The notes beneath the pieces were generated by a model. It did not search any database. It was given only the letters and a program-made list of their open reading frames with translations, and was not told the origin of the DNA. From an uncultured Nitrospira sp. (GTDB lineage Bacteria > Nitrospirota > Nitrospiria > Nitrospirales > Nitrospiraceae), in NCBI GenBank assembly GCA_902500785.1, contig CABVRW010000020.1, positions 1 through 57,519 of the forward strand: 57,519 nt of DNA, in the 5' to 3' direction. Position numbers and translations under genes: made by a program. Position 1 is the stretch's first letter; every line of letters starts with the position of its first letter. This document shows, piece after piece, positions 27,980 through 40,641 of this stretch.

Positions 27980-28069
27980 TTCTCAGCGCAGCATCTTCCA
28001 CATTTCAGTCGTCGTGCCATCTGACTTTAATCACTGAATCCTCGAATCACTTCAATTCCAGGGGGAACA

Positions 28070-30582
<2,513 letters not shown>

Positions 30583-30595
30583 CCGCAGAGGAACG

Positions 30596-30625
30596 GCCGG
30601 AGCTGCCTTCTACGGCTGCTCCGGC
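30596..30625 (+). terminator. hairpin after ahcY
   Basis: GCCGGAGC/GCTCCGGC pairs perfectly, with an inner GCC/GGC extension, 13 bases after the ahcY stop. It has no T-tract. The rest of the gap to the insertion sequence (30626-30795) shows no gene I can support. Confidence 0.45.
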
Positions 30626-30797
30626 TGAACCATCCCGGCCTTGCGGCACCCCCGCAGATACCCGCCCTTCACTCTCCCCCATCATGTAGTGCGCTTCCAG
30701 TCTCCGTCGACCCGGGCTTCATTGCGGGTGCCCTACACAGCAAGCACCTGCGGGAAGGCATGCGTAGACCTCGCCTTGGACCGCGCACAATATGACT

Positions 30798-31633
30798 AGA
30801 ACCTATCTCAAAATTGCTTGAGCAGCATGGTGATCGATGCCAGTTGCACCAAACCCCGAAAGTTGGTGGCGTAATATTCCCATCGCACCAGTAGCCGACG
30901 CTTCCATTGGAGACACGCAAAGAACCGCTCCACGAGCCAGCGGCGTTGGTAGCGCCGCAAGTGGCGACCATCTTGCGTCTTGAGTTTCCGCGTGGACCGG
31001 TGTGGCGCAATCATGTTGATGCCATCCTGCTTGCGGTCGTCATCCAGTCCGTCACTGTCGTAGGCGCGATCGCCGATGAGGGGTTCGGGTTTGGCCTCCA
31101 GCATGTAGAAGTTGAAACTGAGTTGCACCAACGTCACCTCATGATGATTCGCCGCATGTGTGCTCACGGAGAGCGGCAGCCCATGGCGATCCACAATCGC
31201 GAGAATCTTCACGCCTTTGCCCCGGCGGGTCAGCCCGATGCCGTCGCCCCCACCCTTGGCGGCGGCAAACGTCGCATCGATGAAGCTCTCGCGCTCATCG
31301 AGTGCGCCTTCCTCACGCAGCGTATTCGCGAGCTGTGTCAGGCTGCCTCGCAGCACCTCGCGTTCGCACCACTGTTGAAATCGACGATGCACCGTCTTGT
31401 AGTTGGGATAGCACTGCGGGAGCATGTGCCACGGTGCGCCGGTGTTCAGTATCCACAGGACGGCCTCCAAGATGGCCCGCGCCGGCACGGGCTTGCGGCC
31501 AGGACGGCTTTCCGGGATGTGTCCCTCAGGTAACTGTTTCCGAATGCGTTCCCATTGGTCATCGCGCAATCGCAGCATGCAGTCGCATTATCGGCACTTC
31601 GTTCCTCGACACAACTATTTTGAGATAGGTTCT
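30798..31633 (-). mobile_element. IS5-family insertion sequence
   Basis: An intact-looking element of about 836 bases with a single transposase gene. The two ends carry an 18-base perfect inverted match, CTAGAACCTATCTCAAAA (30796-30813) and its complement (31618-31635). The outermost CTAG or TA is probably the target duplication, which fits the preference of IS5 relatives for CTAG/TNA sites; the inverted repeat proper then starts GAACCTATC. The exact boundary within CTAG cannot be fixed from one copy. It sits between ahcY and the radical SAM gene and interrupts no recognisable gene. Confidence 0.9.
30808..31578 (-). CDS. IS5-family transposase
   Basis: DDE transposase of 256 residues that catalyses movement of the surrounding element. 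The N-terminal domain (LRLRDDQWERIRKQLP; LWILNTGAPWHMLP; RRFQQWCERE) is the DUF4096-type region of IS5 relatives. The catalytic core shows Asp in ESFIDATFAAAKGG, Asp in LIGDRAYDSDGL and Glu in the WLVERFFACLQWKRRL motif with the expected downstream R/K. It is one continuous frame with no frameshift, so the element may be active. The stop codon lies within the terminal repeat. Confidence 0.95.
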   Translation of the reverse strand: MLRLRDDQWERIRKQLPEGHIPESRPGRKPVPARAILEAVLWILNTGAPWHMLPQCYPNYKTVHRRFQQWCEREVLRGSLTQLANTLREEGALDERESFIDATFAAAKGGGDGIGLTRRGKGVKILAIVDRHGLPLSVSTHAANHHEVTLVQLSFNFYMLEAKPEPLIGDRAYDSDGLDDDRKQDGINMIAPHRSTRKLKTQDGRHLRRYQRRWLVERFFACLQWKRRLLVRWEYYATNFRGLVQLASITMLLKQF

Positions 31634-31717
31634 AGACAGGCGTGCACTCTCAGCAGCAGTGGAACGAAGACTAACTCAGATACTGGGAAAGAGGCGGGGT
31701 AATGTTGCGGCTACGGA

Positions 31718-31747
31718 GGTGAGAGGATAGCGCTTATCCTCTCCACC
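31718..31747 (-). terminator. hairpin downstream of the radical SAM gene
   Basis: GGTGAGAGGATA pairs with TATCCTCTCCACC with one bulged base, about 90 bases past the radical SAM stop. There is no T-tract. The remaining 31636-31837 sequence shows no gene. Confidence 0.4.
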
Positions 31748-31837
31748 AGACACGATACGACTTCTGATTCAGGAAGTCTCAGGCCTCGCTGCGCGTCATC
31801 CGGAATGTCTCTCGGAACCTACCGAACCAATGATTGA

Positions 31838-33472
31838 CTAACGCGTATTGACCATAGGGAGTTCGCGAGAGCCTTCGGCTTCCTGCTGAATTCGCTGACG
31901 CTCGGCTTTCGACTCTTCCAACACACTGTGCAGCAACTCATCGCTGAGCTGAGTCAATTGCGCCGCAGCATCTTTCATCTCCGCATGTTCCACTGCCCGT
32001 GACAGTACCTCGGCCTTGGTCGCGCCCTTCTTCTGGCCCAAAAACGGCTTGATGATGAGATACGCCACATCGCGGAACGGCATGTACCGCAAGAACCGGC
32101 GCAGCAACTTGAACGTCTGAATCGGGTAACGGGTGAGCTTGTAAAGAAACAGTTTCTTGAGGCCCTCTTGGCGGACCGAATTGATCACCGCCCCCGGCAA
32201 ACACGTCGGATCAATCTCCGAGCATTTAAAATACTTGTACCAATCCTTGGCGTCGCTGACCAATCCTCGCTTGATATATTCCTGCCACAGCGGCGTTCCT
32301 CTGTAGACACAGAGGCGGTTGAATCCAAACGTATCCAACGGCAGTTTCGATGCGAAATCGAATGTCTTCTGCATGTCCTCGACCGTCTCGTCAGGATTAC
32401 CCACGGTGAAGAAACCGTGAACAATTTCGATGCCTGCCTTCTTGGCGTTTCTTACTGCGGTCTCAACCTCTGCCAGCGTCTGTTCCTTCTGGAGACGATC
32501 CAGGATTTTTTGGCTGCCGCTTTCAATGCCGAACATCACCGTCCGGCAATGCGCTTTAGCCATGGCAGGAAAGAGGTGCTGCGCCACGGAGTCGACGCGG
32601 CCTTCAATCCCCCACTGGATCGTGAGTTTGGCGTCAATGACCCCGTTACAAATGGCATCGATACGCTTCGGCTGCAACAAGAAGTGATCATCGACGAAGT
32701 AGACTGACCCGTACCCGTTCGCCTCAAGATACTTCAGTTCATCGACGACGTGCTGCGCGCTACGCGCACGCCACTTCCCCTCATTGAAAATCGGGATGTC
32801 ACAGAACACGCAGGGCCAAGGACAGCCCCGGGAGGTCTGCATAGTCGTAAACCGCTCCATCGAAAGCACCGCCGGCACATCTAACGGCATGGACTCGACA
32901 AAATCTAATTCCAAACTTTCCCGGTCTGGGAAAGGCCATTGGTCCAAATGGCGCTCCATGGTACGATTGGGGTTGTTGATTACTTTGCCGTCTTTGGCCC
33001 AAGTCACCCCGCCTACGTCCTGAGGATCATCGATGCGATCGAGCAGATCTAGCAGGAGCTGTTCACCATCACCCCGGCATACAAAATCGATCTCCGGACA
33101 TTGCAGTTTCACCAACCCGGCATTGAGACTGGCGAATACCCCACCAAAAGCCAGCTTGACGGTGCTGTCGGCAGCCCGTATCTGGCGGGCAAGAATTTTT
33201 GCGTACGGATAGCTGGTGGTACTGAGAAAGCTCAGCCCGACCAAGCCCGGCTTTTGCCGTTTGATCTCGGCGATGATGAAGTCATTTGGTGTTTCAGGAT
33301 GCGCCTGATCGAACATCACACATTCATGGCCTGCCCGCTTTAAAACCGACGACAAAGACATAATACCGATGGGCGGAAACCCCATAACCCGGATGCGCCC
33401 ATTCTTGGCTCGAGTCTTGGCGGGAAGGGCATAGAACTGGGGATCACGCACATGGATAAGAAACACGAGCAT
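31838..33472 (-). CDS. B12-binding-domain radical SAM protein, function unknown
   Basis: A 544-residue protein with an N-terminal cobalamin-binding-like domain (about 1-145; PIGIMSLSSVLKRAGHECVMFD; GLSFLSTTSYPYA) and a radical SAM core whose cluster motif is CPWPCVFC at residues 217-224. Later core elements are VYFVDDHFLLQ, FGIESGSQKILDRLQK and FTVGNPDETVEDM. The C-terminal 120 residues are basic and then charged and helical. Relatives methylate or rearrange diverse carbon skeletons, including BchE and the hopanoid methylases HpnP/HpnR; I cannot assign it to one of them. AAGGA seven bases upstream supports the start. An insertion sequence lies downstream and a structured leader upstream. Confidence 0.85.
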   Translation of the reverse strand: MLVFLIHVRDPQFYALPAKTRAKNGRIRVMGFPPIGIMSLSSVLKRAGHECVMFDQAHPETPNDFIIAEIKRQKPGLVGLSFLSTTSYPYAKILARQIRAADSTVKLAFGGVFASLNAGLVKLQCPEIDFVCRGDGEQLLLDLLDRIDDPQDVGGVTWAKDGKVINNPNRTMERHLDQWPFPDRESLELDFVESMPLDVPAVLSMERFTTMQTSRGCPWPCVFCDIPIFNEGKWRARSAQHVVDELKYLEANGYGSVYFVDDHFLLQPKRIDAICNGVIDAKLTIQWGIEGRVDSVAQHLFPAMAKAHCRTVMFGIESGSQKILDRLQKEQTLAEVETAVRNAKKAGIEIVHGFFTVGNPDETVEDMQKTFDFASKLPLDTFGFNRLCVYRGTPLWQEYIKRGLVSDAKDWYKYFKCSEIDPTCLPGAVINSVRQEGLKKLFLYKLTRYPIQTFKLLRRFLRYMPFRDVAYLIIKPFLGQKKGATKAEVLSRAVEHAEMKDAAAQLTQLSDELLHSVLEESKAERQRIQQEAEGSRELPMVNTR

Positions 33473-33504
33473 AGTGATGTCCTTTCATAGGGACCGTAAC
33501 GGAG

Positions 33505-33678
33505 CTCCCCAGCCTGCCTGCCGACCGTTCTACTGGGGAGGGGCGGCCTTCTCTCGAATTACAGTGAAGCCGAATCACTCAGGCTATTCGGTCCCCCTGG
33601 GGCTTTCTACAGTAGCACGTCTCGCGGGAGGGAAAAAGGGAAGATTCTGGCCCAAGATACGGAGCACTCGTGGCTCCG
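33505..33678 (-). ncRNA. candidate structured 5' leader of the radical SAM gene
   Basis: The 301-base gap 33473-33773 contains, on the minus strand, three hairpins before the radical SAM start: CGGAGC/GCTCCG (33660-33678), CCGAAT/ATTCGG (33570-33591) and CTCCCCAG/CTGGGGAG (33505-33540). I see no clear cobalamin-riboswitch B12 box and no convincing promoter. The rest of the gap holds the sucCD terminator. Function is unknown. Confidence 0.3.
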
Positions 33679-33716
33679 ATAATGTGAATTGTCTACGGAC
33701 GTACTGCGTCTAATCT

Positions 33717-33758
33717 AAAACGCAGAGCGGACATCGGACTGGATCCGACGCCCACTCT
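33717..33758 (-). terminator. Rho-independent terminator of the rTCA operon (after sucD)
   Basis: On the minus strand a 15-base-pair stem (33758-33744 with 33738-33724, three G-U pairs) closes the loop TCCAG and is followed by GCGTTTTAG. It starts 16 bases after the sucD stop, closing the whole acl-acn-icd-frd-suc block. Confidence 0.8.
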
Positions 33759-33773
33759 ACAAAAGATGTCTGC

Positions 33774-34646
33774 CTAGCGACCTAGCGCCGCCTTCACAGC
33801 ATGACCGATTTCGGCGGGATTCTTCACCACTCGAACACCAGCGGCTTCGAGAGCCTTCATTTTCTCCGTCGCCGTGCCCTTGCCACCGGAGATAATGGCG
33901 CCCGCATGGCCCATACGACGCCCCGGCGGTGCCGTGATGCCGGCGATAAAACTGATCACCGGCTTTTTGACGTGTTTCTGAATATATTCGGCCGCCTTCT
34001 CTTCCGCGTCGCCACCGATCTCTCCTATCATGACAACCGCCTGGGTTTCAGGATCCTTCTCGAACAACGGCAAGACATCCACAAAACCCGTACCGTTGAC
34101 GGGATCACCGCCGATGCCCACACAGGTGGTTTCTCCCAGACCCAATGTCGAGAGCTGATGAACCGCTTCATAGGTCAAGGTGCCGCTGCGTGATACGACG
34201 CCGACCACCCCGCGCTTATGGATGAACCCCGGCATGATGCCGATCTTGGCTTCATCGACCGTGATGACGCCAGGGCAATTGGGCCCGATCAATCGAACAT
34301 CGCGGCCATGGAGAGCCCGTTTGACCTTCACCATATCGTTCACGGGAATGCCTTCCGTGATGCAAATAATCAGTTTGACGCCTGCATCAGCGGCTTCCAG
34401 GATCGCATCCGCGCAAAACGGTGGTGGCACAAAAATCAGAGAGGTATCGCAGTCAGTTTTCTTCACGGCGTCGGCCACGGTGTTGAACACCGGAATGCCT
34501 TCGACTTCTTGACCGGCCTTTCCCGGCGTCACCCCCGCGACCACCTTCGTACCGTAAGCCTTGCACTGCGTCGCGTGGAAAGAGCCTTCTTTCCCCGTGA
34601 TTCCTTGGACTACCACCCGCGTATTCTTATTGACGAGAATGCTCAC
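33774..34646 (-). CDS. sucD: succinyl-CoA ligase, alpha subunit
   Basis: Catalytic subunit of succinyl-CoA synthetase, here expected to form succinyl-CoA in the reductive TCA cycle. The 290-residue protein binds CoA at its N-terminus ([20 protein letters not shown]), carries the [18 protein letters not shown] stretch and the phosphohistidine loop [14 protein letters not shown] near residue 247. It starts 11 bases after sucC ends. Last gene of the rTCA block, followed by a strong terminator. Confidence 0.97.
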   Translation of the reverse strand: MSILVNKNTRVVVQGITGKEGSFHATQCKAYGTKVVAGVTPGKAGQEVEGIPVFNTVADAVKKTDCDTSLIFVPPPFCADAILEAADAGVKLIICITEGIPVNDMVKVKRALHGRDVRLIGPNCPGVITVDEAKIGIMPGFIHKRGVVGVVSRSGTLTYEAVHQLSTLGLGETTCVGIGGDPVNGTGFVDVLPLFEKDPETQAVVMIGEIGGDAEEKAAEYIQKHVKKPVISFIAGITAPPGRRMGHAGAIISGGKGTATEKMKALEAAGVRVVKNPAEIGHAVKAALGR

Positions 34647-34657
34647 GGTCTTCTCCT

Positions 34658-35836
34658 TTACGCCGCCTTGCCGGTCAGCTTCACAATTTTCTGCGCCGCT
34701 TCCCAGAGATCGTCGGCCACCTCCAACGTGAGGCCGGACGCCGCCAATAGCTTGCGGCCTTCATCTGCATTCGTGCCTTGGAGACGCACCACTAACGGCA
34801 CCGTAATTTTCACTTCCTTGGCCGCTTCAATCACGCCATGCGCGATCCGCTCGCATCGCACGATGCCACCGAAAATGTTGATGAAAATACCTTTGACGTT
34901 CGGATCTTTCAGCAGAATCCGAAAACCGGCCGCCACCGTCTCTTTTGTTGCCCCGCCGCCTACGTCCAGGAAGTTTGCCGGCTCGCTGCCCGCGAGTTTA
35001 ATCACATCCATAGTAGCCATCGCGAGGCCGGCGCCGTTCACCATGCAACCAATGTTGCCGTCAAGTTTCACATAATTGAGATTGTTCGCTGTCGCTTCAA
35101 TTTCAAGCGGGTCTTCTTCGTTGAGATCCCGCATTTTCTGAACATCTTCATGCTTGAAGATCCCATTGTCATCAAACGACACCTTGCCGTCCAATGCGAC
35201 CAAGGTTTTTTCCTTAGTGATAATCAACGGATTGATTTCAACCAGCGCTGCATGTTTTTCCATAAACAGACGATAGAGATTGCCGAGCATCTGCACGAAT
35301 GGATTTATGACGGCCGCTTCCATTGCCTGAAGACCCAACGCAAAGGCCACGTTGCGCCCATTGTGCCCCTGAAACCCCACGGCGGGATCGATCGCTTCCT
35401 TGATGATCTTCTCCGGGGTCTTTTCAGCCACCTCTTCGATTTCCATACCGCCTTCGGTACTGGCGATAAACGTCGGCCAGCCGGTATCACGATCAACTAA
35501 AATGCTCAGATACAACTCTTTAGCAATGTTAGCCCCTTCTTCAAGGAGTAACCGATGGACCTTTCTTCCTTTCGGCCCGGTCTGGTGCGTAATCAGGGTC
35601 TTCCCGATCAACTCCTTGGCGAGTCCTGCGACAGCACCCTTGTCTTTTGTAATCTTCACGCCACCGGCCTTACCACGTCCGCCAGCATGAATCTGGGCCT
35701 TGACCACGAAAACCGAGGTGTTTAGCTCGTTGGCCCATGCGGTGGCTTCCTCGGGAGAAGTGATTTCCTTGCCTCGTGGCACCGGCACCCCGAACTTCGC
35801 AAACAATTGCTTGGCCTGAAACTCATGAACGTTCAT
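34658..35836 (-). CDS. sucC: succinyl-CoA ligase, beta subunit
   Basis: Nucleotide-binding ATP-grasp subunit of succinyl-CoA synthetase, 392 residues. It opens [20 protein letters not shown], with the [10 protein letters not shown] glycine loop, [20 protein letters not shown] for metal and nucleotide binding, and [12 protein letters not shown] in the C-terminal CoA-ligase domain. It precedes sucD by 11 bases and follows frdA by 84 bases; that gap holds only a small GAGC/GCTC hairpin. Confidence 0.97.
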   Translation of the reverse strand: MNVHEFQAKQLFAKFGVPVPRGKEITSPEEATAWANELNTSVFVVKAQIHAGGRGKAGGVKITKDKGAVAGLAKELIGKTLITHQTGPKGRKVHRLLLEEGANIAKELYLSILVDRDTGWPTFIASTEGGMEIEEVAEKTPEKIIKEAIDPAVGFQGHNGRNVAFALGLQAMEAAVINPFVQMLGNLYRLFMEKHAALVEINPLIITKEKTLVALDGKVSFDDNGIFKHEDVQKMRDLNEEDPLEIEATANNLNYVKLDGNIGCMVNGAGLAMATMDVIKLAGSEPANFLDVGGGATKETVAAGFRILLKDPNVKGIFINIFGGIVRCERIAHGVIEAAKEVKITVPLVVRLQGTNADEGRKLLAASGLTLEVADDLWEAAQKIVKLTGKAA

Positions 35837-35920
35837 GGAATCCTCATAAGAGCTAGTGGCTCATGCCAAATGACGTAGAGCGTGTCTATCAGCGCAACTC
35901 CCTGTCCAGGACAGCCGCCA

Positions 35921-37522
35921 TCAGCCCTTCGCGATACGCTCTGGCTCCTTGCGCGTATACGCAGGGAGTATCATCGGAGAAATGACGCCGCTGGAGTGAC
36001 CGTGTTTGTTCGCTTCTGCTCGGAATCGCTGCAGATGCTTGACCGTGAGTTTCCCTTGGTGCATTGATCCGGCGCGCGACGCGGCCGTCAGACCTGACCG
36101 TTTGCCGAACACCATTAGATCGAGCAATGAATTACCCATTAAACGATTTCGTCCATGCAACCCGCCTGAAGCTTCTCCGGCAACAAACAGATTCTTGACG
36201 TTGGTCTCTGAGTTTGCGTCGATCTTGACGCCGCCGTTCTGATAGTGCAGCGTCGGGTAAATAAGTACGGGGTCCTTGCTGATGTCGATGCCGAATCGTT
36301 CGAATTGCATCATCATGGCGGGAAAGTGCTTTTCTACCGTCCCTGGCCCATGCTCGGCATCAAGCAACGGCGTATCCAGCCAGACACCGACGCGGCCCGA
36401 CATCGTACGAATACCACGGCCTTCCTCACACTCACGAATGATGGAAGAGGAGACCACATCGCGGGTATCGAGCTCATTCACAAACCGCTCGCCCTTGGCG
36501 TTCACCAGGTGGCCGCCTTCTGATCTGATGCCTTCGGTGACCAGCGCCCCGATCAATTGTTCGGGGTAAACCGCGCCTGAGGGATGATACTGAAACGTAT
36601 CGATGTGGTCGAGCTTTGCACCCATCCGGTACGAGAGGCACAAACCGTCGCCGGTTGCGCCGTAGTGATTACTCGTGGGGAACCCCTGGATATGTAGTCG
36701 ACCGATACCACCGGTCGCAAGAATAACCGACTTGGCCGCCACAACGACATGCCGCTGATTGTCGAGATCCTTAAAAATGGCTCCGGTACAATGACCATTG
36801 TCGTCGCTGAGCAACTCAACTGCGGCGCAAAACTCAAGCAGCTGGATCTTTTGATTCAGGACTTCGTCCTTAAGCACGCGCATGATTTCGAGCCCGGTGT
36901 AATCCGAGCACGTCAGAAGACGTGGCTTTGAACTTCCGCCACCCTTCTTCACATGTAGATTCCCATCCGCTTGCCGATCGAACAGAACGCCCAGTTCAAT
37001 CAACCACTTCGCAATAGATGGTCCATCCTCGACCATGACTTTGAGTAATTCGTGGTCGTTCTGCATATGACCGCCCTTGAGCGTGTCCAGAAAATGCGTG
37101 ACTGGGGAGTCTTCAGGCGCGACGGAAATTTGCATCCCGCCCTGAGCCATCACGCTATTCGAGTCGCCAAGCCGCAGCTTTGTCGCAAGAATAACCTTCG
37201 CGCCGGTTCCATGAGCATGCAACGCTGCCGCGCAGCCGGCGCCGCCTCCACCGACTACCAGTACATCCGTCGTAAAGTGCGGGGTCAGATCGATACTTTC
37301 AGCAATTGGGCTATCGCCTTCCAGCAGCGCGGCAAGTTCGACGACCGTCTTGTCATTCGCATTCGGGCCAAATCGAATCGGACGATAGGCGCTGACGCGA
37401 TAATCAGGGTGGTGCTTGTGAATGAGTTGGTCGCGATCGGCGGGAGAAAACTTGGGGAGGGTCTGCTTGCGGCGAGCATCCCGCGTTTGGTGGACGATTT
37501 GTTGAAGTGCGTGAATATCCAT
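35921..37522 (-). CDS. frdA: fumarate reductase flavoprotein subunit (non-covalent FAD type)
   Basis: Reduces fumarate to succinate in the reductive TCA cycle. The 533-residue protein has the FAD Rossmann motif VLVVGGGGAGCAAALHA near residue 90, the active-site HPSGAVYPEQLIGALVTEG and RSEGGHLVN region, and the C-terminal HGRNRLMGNSLLDLMVFG. In membrane succinate dehydrogenases and fumarate reductases a histidine (SHTVAAEGG in E. coli FrdA) holds FAD covalently; here the site reads SNSVMAQGG, with Asn near residue 122, as in enzymes with non-covalent FAD such as L-aspartate oxidase. An N-terminal extension of about 80 residues precedes the FAD domain. No membrane-anchor gene is nearby. Confidence 0.9.
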   Translation of the reverse strand: MDIHALQQIVHQTRDARRKQTLPKFSPADRDQLIHKHHPDYRVSAYRPIRFGPNANDKTVVELAALLEGDSPIAESIDLTPHFTTDVLVVGGGGAGCAAALHAHGTGAKVILATKLRLGDSNSVMAQGGMQISVAPEDSPVTHFLDTLKGGHMQNDHELLKVMVEDGPSIAKWLIELGVLFDRQADGNLHVKKGGGSSKPRLLTCSDYTGLEIMRVLKDEVLNQKIQLLEFCAAVELLSDDNGHCTGAIFKDLDNQRHVVVAAKSVILATGGIGRLHIQGFPTSNHYGATGDGLCLSYRMGAKLDHIDTFQYHPSGAVYPEQLIGALVTEGIRSEGGHLVNAKGERFVNELDTRDVVSSSIIRECEEGRGIRTMSGRVGVWLDTPLLDAEHGPGTVEKHFPAMMMQFERFGIDISKDPVLIYPTLHYQNGGVKIDANSETNVKNLFVAGEASGGLHGRNRLMGNSLLDLMVFGKRSGLTAASRAGSMHQGKLTVKHLQRFRAEANKHGHSSGVISPMILPAYTRKEPERIAKG

Positions 37523-37543
37523 GATTTGCTTTCAGCACGGAGC

Positions 37544-37572
37544 GCGGTCTCGGAGCGTATCCGTCCGAGACC
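37544..37572 (-). other. intercistronic hairpin between frdB and frdA
   Basis: CGGTCTCGGA/TCCGAGACCG is a perfect ten-base-pair stem in the 68-base gap between frdB and frdA. No T-tract follows, so it is more likely an mRNA processing or stability element than a terminator. Confidence 0.5.
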
Positions 37573-37590
37573 GGCTGACGGCACAATGCG

Positions 37591-38301
37591 TTACTTCACT
37601 GTCGCGCAGTAATCGGCCAACTCCTGTTCGTTCATCGCGAGAACTTTGTTCCACTCATCGTTAAAGCTGCCGTCCTGAATCTCTTGGATACGAGCATCGA
37701 GCCCCTGCGGCTTCTCCGTGAAATGAGCACCCTGCGCTCGACTCACATAGAGAGCTACCAGGTTGGGCGCAATGTCCGCAATACAGACCGGGGTGCACAT
37801 TCCGCACATGACGCAGTCCATGAACATTTCGGACACGCTCTTGAAATCCCCGAACACCGCTTTCCATACCCCTTCGCGCACATCGATTTTCTGAGGGCAG
37901 GCTTCCGTACAGGCATTGCAATTCCGGCAGAGTGGTGCTTCCGGATAGAGATTGAAGAGGTCTTGTTTCGGATCCTTGAGCGACTGGATGTCATACAGGG
38001 CTTTCCGGGCTGGGAACGGAGGCATGATAGTGAAAGACATGCCGTCCTCTACTGCCATCTGGCAGGCCAGGCATGTTCGAACCTTCGGATCATCTTTGGT
38101 TCGATAGTAGGTGGCACAGGCACCGCAAAACCCCCCGAGACAGCCGGCTCCTCGCACCACCTCCTGCCCTGAATACCACAGGGCTTTGATCACGGTGATG
38201 CCTTCCGGCACTTCATACTTCTTGCCGGAAATTTCAATCGTCACCATTTTATGGCGTAGCACTTCCGGCTGATCGATCACGTTGGTATCTTCTTGTGCCA
38301 T
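37591..38301 (-). CDS. frdB: fumarate reductase iron-sulfur subunit
   Basis: Electron-transfer partner of FrdA, 236 residues. The N-terminal domain has a 2Fe-2S-type cysteine pattern (GAGCLGGFCGAC near residues 54-62, then RTCLAC near 77-80). The C-terminal domain has two ferredoxin-like motifs of CxxCxxCxxxC form, CRNCNACTEACP (125-136) and CVMCGMCTPVC (163-173). Classical FrdB/SdhB has a 3Fe-4S ligand pattern at the second site, so this protein probably holds two 4Fe-4S clusters. It is transcribed before frdA; no cytochrome b subunit is seen. A start at Met19 is possible. Confidence 0.87.
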   Translation of the reverse strand: MAQEDTNVIDQPEVLRHKMVTIEISGKKYEVPEGITVIKALWYSGQEVVRGAGCLGGFCGACATYYRTKDDPKVRTCLACQMAVEDGMSFTIMPPFPARKALYDIQSLKDPKQDLFNLYPEAPLCRNCNACTEACPQKIDVREGVWKAVFGDFKSVSEMFMDCVMCGMCTPVCIADIAPNLVALYVSRAQGAHFTEKPQGLDARIQEIQDGSFNDEWNKVLAMNEQELADYCATVK

Positions 38302-38309
38302 GATTCTCT

Positions 38310-38359
38310 CGTGAAGCGTGAAACGTGAGGCGCAAGGAGGATTCTCTCCCCCTTACGCC
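38310..38359 (-). repeat. GTGAAxCGTGA-type short repeat with hairpin between icd and frdB
   Basis: The icd-frdB gap contains short near-repeats (CGTGAAGCGTGAAACGTGAG at 38310-38329) running into a hairpin: GGCGCAAGGAGGA (38329-38341) pairs with TCCCCCTTACGCC (38347-38359) with two G-U-type pairs, around a five-base loop. It has no T-tract. It may be an intergenic repeat unit or an mRNA processing site within the operon. Confidence 0.4.
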
Positions 38360-38385
38360 CGACGCCCTATCAACGAATAGGTCCT

Positions 38386-40629
<2,244 letters not shown>

Positions 40630-40641
40630 TTATGTGTCGTG

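Noticed and set aside
27816-28069. Known SAM or SAH riboswitch before metK
   Set aside because: I could not find the conserved sequence of the classes I know; only generic stems are present, so it is reported as a candidate without class.
30669-31010. Minus-strand frame of 113 codons overlapping the IS transposase
   Set aside because: It crosses the IS boundary in a different frame and has no motif.
31838-33472. Assignment as hopanoid methylase HpnP or HpnR
   Set aside because: Domain type fits, but the N-terminal sequence does not resemble what I know of either; the cyclase gene is 21 kb away.
33474-33713. Plus-strand frame of 79 codons upstream of the radical SAM gene
   Set aside because: No ribosome-binding site or homology signal; the region is better explained as the divergent leader and terminator.
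33473-33716. Cobalamin riboswitch before the radical SAM gene
   Set aside because: No clear B12 box was found by eye.
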